Of a DNA stretch of 64,000 bases, positions 58,985 to 64,000 are shown piece after piece. The stretch is from Crocinitomicaceae bacterium. Lineage in GTDB: Bacteria; Bacteroidota; Bacteroidia; Flavobacteriales_D; Crocinitomicaceae. The position numbers and the translations under genes are program-made. The notes under the pieces are model-generated. The model was not told where the DNA came from. It saw only the letters and a list, made by a program, of their open reading frames with translations, and made no database searches. Numbering within the stretch: the first letter of the stretch is position 1; each line of letters begins with the position of its first letter. The DNA lies in the NCBI GenBank assembly GCA_021325675.1, contig JAJTCM010000007.1, positions 62,001-126,000 of the forward strand, written 5' to 3'.

Positions 58985-60262
58985 GTGCTACAAAAAGCCA
59001 TTATTTTCGTCTTAATCACGATTTGCATCGATTCAATCGGGATCGGTATTATCATCCCAAGCTTTCCGGCCTTGATTGCAGAAACGACAAACGTTCCGGT
59101 CAACAAGGCTACCGTGTACTACGGGCTTGTTATGATGGTCTACGCCCTGATGCAGTTTTTGTTTTCACCGATGGTCGGCAACCTGAGCGACCGCTACGGA
59201 AGACGCCCGATACTATTGATGTCCGTATTGGGCATGGGACTGGACTACATCGTGATGTATTTCGCGCCAAGCTTATTCTGGCTCGTGCTCGGAAGGGCGA
59301 TTGCAGGTATGTTCGGAGCTAGTTTTACAACAGCTGCGGCGTATATTGCCGACGTTTCTACGGATGAAGACCGCGCCAAAAACTTTGGTATGATCGGCGC
59401 CGCTTTCGGGATCGGTTTTATTATCGGACCGGCTATCGGCGGCTTGCTGAGTGATTTTGGCTCACGTGCGCCTTTCCTGGCAGCGGCGGCATTTTCCCTT
59501 TTAAATTTCCTCTACGGGCTTTTTGTACTGAAAGAATCGCTCCCGGCGGATAAGCGCCGTAAATTTGAATTGAAGCGGGCCAATCCGTTAGGCGCTTTCA
59601 AGCAATTGAAGAAATTTGGGAAAAGCAAATACCTGTTTGTTGTTACTTTCCTGGTGATGTTCGCCAACTTTGCCATTCATTCCCTGTGGAATTTCTACAC
59701 GATGCACCGTTTTGAGTGGACTCCGAAAGATATCGGGATTTCACTGGCTGTGGTCGGTGTTTCCTTTGGTGTTGTACAGGGCGGCTTATCGGGTGTTCTT
59801 GTTAAAAAACTGGGAGAGCGCGGCACTTCAAGCCTGGGGATTATCGCTTTGATTGTTACAACTATTATTATCGGGATCATTCCTTACGGCTGGATGATGT
59901 ACGCGATTATCGTTCCTTATGCACTTTGCGGTGTGATCGACCCGGCAATCCGTTCAATTGTCACCCGGCAAACCGCCCAGAATGAACAGGGAGAATTACA
60001 GGGGATTTTTTCCAGCCTGATGAGCCTGGCCGAAATCCTCAGCCCGCTTTTCTTCGGGTGGATCTATTTTATGAGCACCCAGGTGAAACCAACTCCGGCG
60101 CTCAACTACGGAATTGCATTTTTCGTTTGCGCTTTCATTTCCCTGCTGGCTTTTCTGCTTCTCCGCTGGACGCTCAGCAAGAAACATTCAGCACTTTTGG
60201 ATGAGCCGGAAGAACCGCTCAAAGAAGAGATATCAACAATGACGGAAAATAACAATTTTTAA
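58985..60262 (+). CDS. TCR/Tet-type MFS transporter
   Basis: 'DSIGIGIIIPSFPALI', 'GNLSDRYGRRPILL', 12 TM; start moved to GTG 58985 downstream of the promoter box. Confidence 0.88.
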   Translation: MLQKAIIFVLITICIDSIGIGIIIPSFPALIAETTNVPVNKATVYYGLVMMVYALMQFLFSPMVGNLSDRYGRRPILLMSVLGMGLDYIVMYFAPSLFWLVLGRAIAGMFGASFTTAAAYIADVSTDEDRAKNFGMIGAAFGIGFIIGPAIGGLLSDFGSRAPFLAAAAFSLLNFLYGLFVLKESLPADKRRKFELKRANPLGAFKQLKKFGKSKYLFVVTFLVMFANFAIHSLWNFYTMHRFEWTPKDIGISLAVVGVSFGVVQGGLSGVLVKKLGERGTSSLGIIALIVTTIIIGIIPYGWMMYAIIVPYALCGVIDPAIRSIVTRQTAQNEQGELQGIFSSLMSLAEILSPLFFGWIYFMSTQVKPTPALNYGIAFFVCAFISLLAFLLLRWTLSKKHSALLDEPEEPLKEEISTMTENNNF

Positions 60263-60285
60263 TATTCTTTTCAGGAATAAGATCG

Positions 60286-60293
60286 TATTTTTG
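60286..60293 (+). promoter_or_regulatory. -7 box TATTTTTG 5 nt upstream of the dnaB ATG
   Basis: Match to TAnnTTTG; ATG at 60299. Confidence 0.5.
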
Positions 60294-60298
60294 CAATT

Positions 60299-61870
60299 AT
60301 GGAGAATAATGGGGGGGAAAACAAAAAAGCTCCGGCGCAACGTTTAAGAAGTACTACTTCCGGTTTAATCGGTGAATACGGCAAAGTTCCGCCGCAGGCA
60401 GTTGATTTGGAACAGGCTGTGCTGGGTGCGATGATGCTGGAGAAAAATGCGGTCAACGAAACGATCGATATTCTCACAGCCAACAGTTTTTACGATCCCA
60501 AACATTATTACATTTTCAAAGCCATCGTGGAGCTTTTCGGAAGCTCGAGCCCGATCGACCTGCTTACCGTTGTGAGCAAGCTCAAAAAAGACGGTGAGCT
60601 CGAACTGGCTGGCGGGGCGGTTTACGTTTCCCAGCTTACCAACCGGATTGCATCAGCGGCCCACGTTGAATATTACGCCCGCGTCATTTCCCAGAAACAT
60701 ATCCAGCGCGAAATCATCCGGATGTGCTCCGAAGTGCTGAAAGATGCCTTCGAAGAAACAACCGACGTTTTCGAATTGCTGAATAAAGCGGAATCCGACC
60801 TGTTCAAAATCGCTGAAAACAACATGAAAAAAAGTGTTGACAGCATGCAGAACGTCGTAAAGCAAGCCATCGATGAAATTGTGATCGCGAGCAAAAACAG
60901 CGACGGTATTTCCGGTGTCCCTACCGGTTTCCGTGAGCTTGACAAACTGACTTCAGGCTGGCAGCGCTCCGACATGATCGTGATCGCAGCCCGTCCCGCA
61001 ATGGGAAAAACCGCCTTCGTTCTTTCGATGGCGCGCAACACCGCGGTAGATTATGGCATGGGAGTTGCAGTCTTCTCTCTTGAGATGTCCTCTGTACAAT
61101 TAGTAAAACGTTTAATATCCAGCGAATCGCGCATCAGTGCGGAAAAACTGCGTAAGGGTGATCTGCGGGAAGATGAGTTCATCCAGCTCCACGCACGCAT
61201 CAACAAGCTTTCCACCGCACCGATTTTTATCGACGACACGCCCGGGATCAGTGTTTTTGACTTACGTGCCAAATGCCGCAGGCTGAAAATGCTCCACAAT
61301 ATTGAGCTCATCATCATCGATTACCTTCAGCTGATGACCGCCGGGGGAACCAAAGGCGCAGGAAACAGGGAACAGGAAATTTCAACTATTTCCCGCTCCA
61401 TCAAGGAAATTGCCAAGGAGCTGAACGTTCCCGTAATTGCGCTTTCCCAGCTGAGCCGTTCCGTAGAATCCCGCGGTGGGGACAAACGTCCGCTGCTATC
61501 CGACTTACGTGAATCCGGTGCCATCGAGCAGGATGCCGATATCGTGTCCTTCATTTACCGCCCGGAATATTACGGCCTGATCGAAAGTGAAACCGGGGAA
61601 TCCAATGCCGGCGTAGGTGAAATTATCGTAGCGAAACACCGGAACGGTGCGCTGGACACCGTGCGGCTTAAGTTTATCGGCCAGTATGCCCGCTTCGACA
61701 ACCTCGATTCTTACGGTGATGAAGAATTTACGACGATCAGCTCTTCGATGAACGCCAACCAGAACTTTGATGCGCCGTCCCCCGGCATGGTGACTATCGG
61801 AAGCAGGATTAACCAGGGCAACGATTTTGATAATTTTGAAAAAGACTATAACGATGATACGCCTTTTTAA
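60299..61870 (+). CDS. dnaB: Replicative DNA helicase
   Basis: 'AARPAMGKTAFVLSMARN', 'LIIIDYLQLM', 'SQLSRSVESRGGDKRPLLSDLRESGAIEQDADIV'. Confidence 0.97.
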   Translation: MENNGGENKKAPAQRLRSTTSGLIGEYGKVPPQAVDLEQAVLGAMMLEKNAVNETIDILTANSFYDPKHYYIFKAIVELFGSSSPIDLLTVVSKLKKDGELELAGGAVYVSQLTNRIASAAHVEYYARVISQKHIQREIIRMCSEVLKDAFEETTDVFELLNKAESDLFKIAENNMKKSVDSMQNVVKQAIDEIVIASKNSDGISGVPTGFRELDKLTSGWQRSDMIVIAARPAMGKTAFVLSMARNTAVDYGMGVAVFSLEMSSVQLVKRLISSESRISAEKLRKGDLREDEFIQLHARINKLSTAPIFIDDTPGISVFDLRAKCRRLKMLHNIELIIIDYLQLMTAGGTKGAGNREQEISTISRSIKEIAKELNVPVIALSQLSRSVESRGGDKRPLLSDLRESGAIEQDADIVSFIYRPEYYGLIESETGESNAGVGEIIVAKHRNGALDTVRLKFIGQYARFDNLDSYGDEEFTTISSSMNANQNFDAPSPGMVTIGSRINQGNDFDNFEKDYNDDTPF

Positions 61871-63124
61871 GCTTCAATTCAGGCTTGCTCTGCTTTTCTT
61901 CTGTTTTGCTTTCTTCGGACGCAGCTCACAGATCCTGATCCCCATGGACGAAACGCAGACGAACCACCTGAAATCCTACGGGATAGCTTACTGGATCCTT
62001 GAAAACGATGTGGTGATCGAATGGCTGCTGAATTACCGCGGCGGTTCTTTCCTATGCCCAAACCTCCAAAAAATTGAAGAAGAGCTGATTATCCGCGGAG
62101 TGAAGTATGAAGTGATTTCCGACGGGCAGGCCAATACCATAAAAAACGAAATCGCCAACCCGGAAGTTAACCAGGAACTGGTGCAATTGGAAAAAGCGCC
62201 GAAAATTGCTGTGTATACACCCAAAGGAAGTCTTCCCTGGGATGACGCCGTAACGATGGTGCTTGAATATGCCGAGATCCCTTACGAAAAAATCTACGAT
62301 TCGGCCATTATCATGGGCGTTTTGCCGAAATACGACTGGCTGCACCTGCACCACGAGGATTTCACCGGGCAATACGGTAAATTTTATTCTTCCTATAAAG
62401 ATTTTCCCTGGTATAAAGAACAGGTAGCCCAGGCAGAAGCCGACGCTCAAATGCTTGGTTTCAAAAAGGTTTCCCAGCTCAAGCTGGCTGTTGCCAACAA
62501 TATAAAGAATTTCGTTGTAGGCGGTGGTTTTCTCTTCACGATGTGCAGCGGCACCGATAGCTTCGACATTGGGCTTGCAGCCCACAACACGGACATCTGC
62601 GAACGCATGTACGACGGCGATGCCATGAACCCGAATTGCCAGGAACAGCTTGATTTCGGCAATACACTCGCCTTTGAGGATTTTAAGCTCGTTAAAGACC
62701 CTTATGTTTACGAATATTCCAACATTGACGGAACGGAGCTGCACCGTATGCCCGAAAACACCGATAAATTCACCTTATTTGAGTTTTCCGCCAAATGGGA
62801 CATTGTTCCTACGATGCTGACACAGTGCCACACGGATGTGATCAACGGTTTCATGGGCCAAACGACTGATTTCAAGAAAGACCTCATCAAGCCGAACGTA
62901 CTTATCCTGGGTGAAAACAAAGCTTTGGGGACAGCCAAATACCTGCACGGCGAATACGGCCAGGGCACCTGGACTTTTTATGGCGGCCACGACCCTGAAG
63001 ATTTCCAGCACCGCGTAGGCGATCCTCCAACAGACCTGAACCTGCACCCGAACTCACCGGGATATCGTTTGATCCTCAACAACATCTTGTTCCCGGCGGC
63101 GAAAAAGAAAAAACGCAAGACTTA

Positions 63125-63125
<1 letters not shown>
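61854..63125 (+). CDS. Asparagine synthetase B-like secreted protein (Bacteroidota family)
   Basis: 'LIPMDETQTNHLKSYGIAYWILENDVVIEWLLNYRGGSFLCP'; 17-nt overlap with dnaB; family name from recognition only. Confidence 0.65.

Positions 63126-64000
<875 letters not shown>

Overview
This window is ordinary-looking Bacteroidota (Flavobacteriales-like) chromosome. The lineage call is an inference from type IX secretion (T9SS) genes and many TAnnTTTG -7 promoter boxes. About 44 protein-coding genes are supported. They include a T9SS block (porV, porU, a porP/sprF-like gene, gldJ) next to murF, and housekeeping genes: murA, ispF, kup, PDH E1-beta, etfB/etfA, thyA, folA, sppA, murB, hutU, topB, recR, an AddA/RecB-like helicase-nuclease, corA and dnaB. 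The window ends inside an ABC-F ATPase. I saw no rRNA, tRNA, CRISPR array or transposase. The observations most worth follow-up are: (1) a tight operon at 24.8-29.2 kb that pairs a CnrH/CnrY/CnrX-like sigma/anti-sigma/metal-sensor triad with MbnP, an MbnH-like di-haem peroxidase and a T9SS-exported YHYH protein; (2) a GxxExxY (PD-(D/E)XK-like) gene enclosed by ~51-bp imperfect terminal inverted repeats, with the gene's 3' end running into a third repeat copy; (3) an AlkB-like dioxygenase with no canonical start for its conserved N-terminus, which lies exactly in the -1 frame after an A AAA AAG heptamer at the end of the upstream tlpA-like gene; (4) several sequence-unrelated families of word-like intergenic palindromes, one with a perfect 8-bp x ~10.5 tandem array that starts on the corA stop codon; (5) promoter boxes 4-5 nt from the start codons of recR, folA, murB and dnaB, suggesting leaderless mRNAs. 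All alignments were done by eye and no database search was run.
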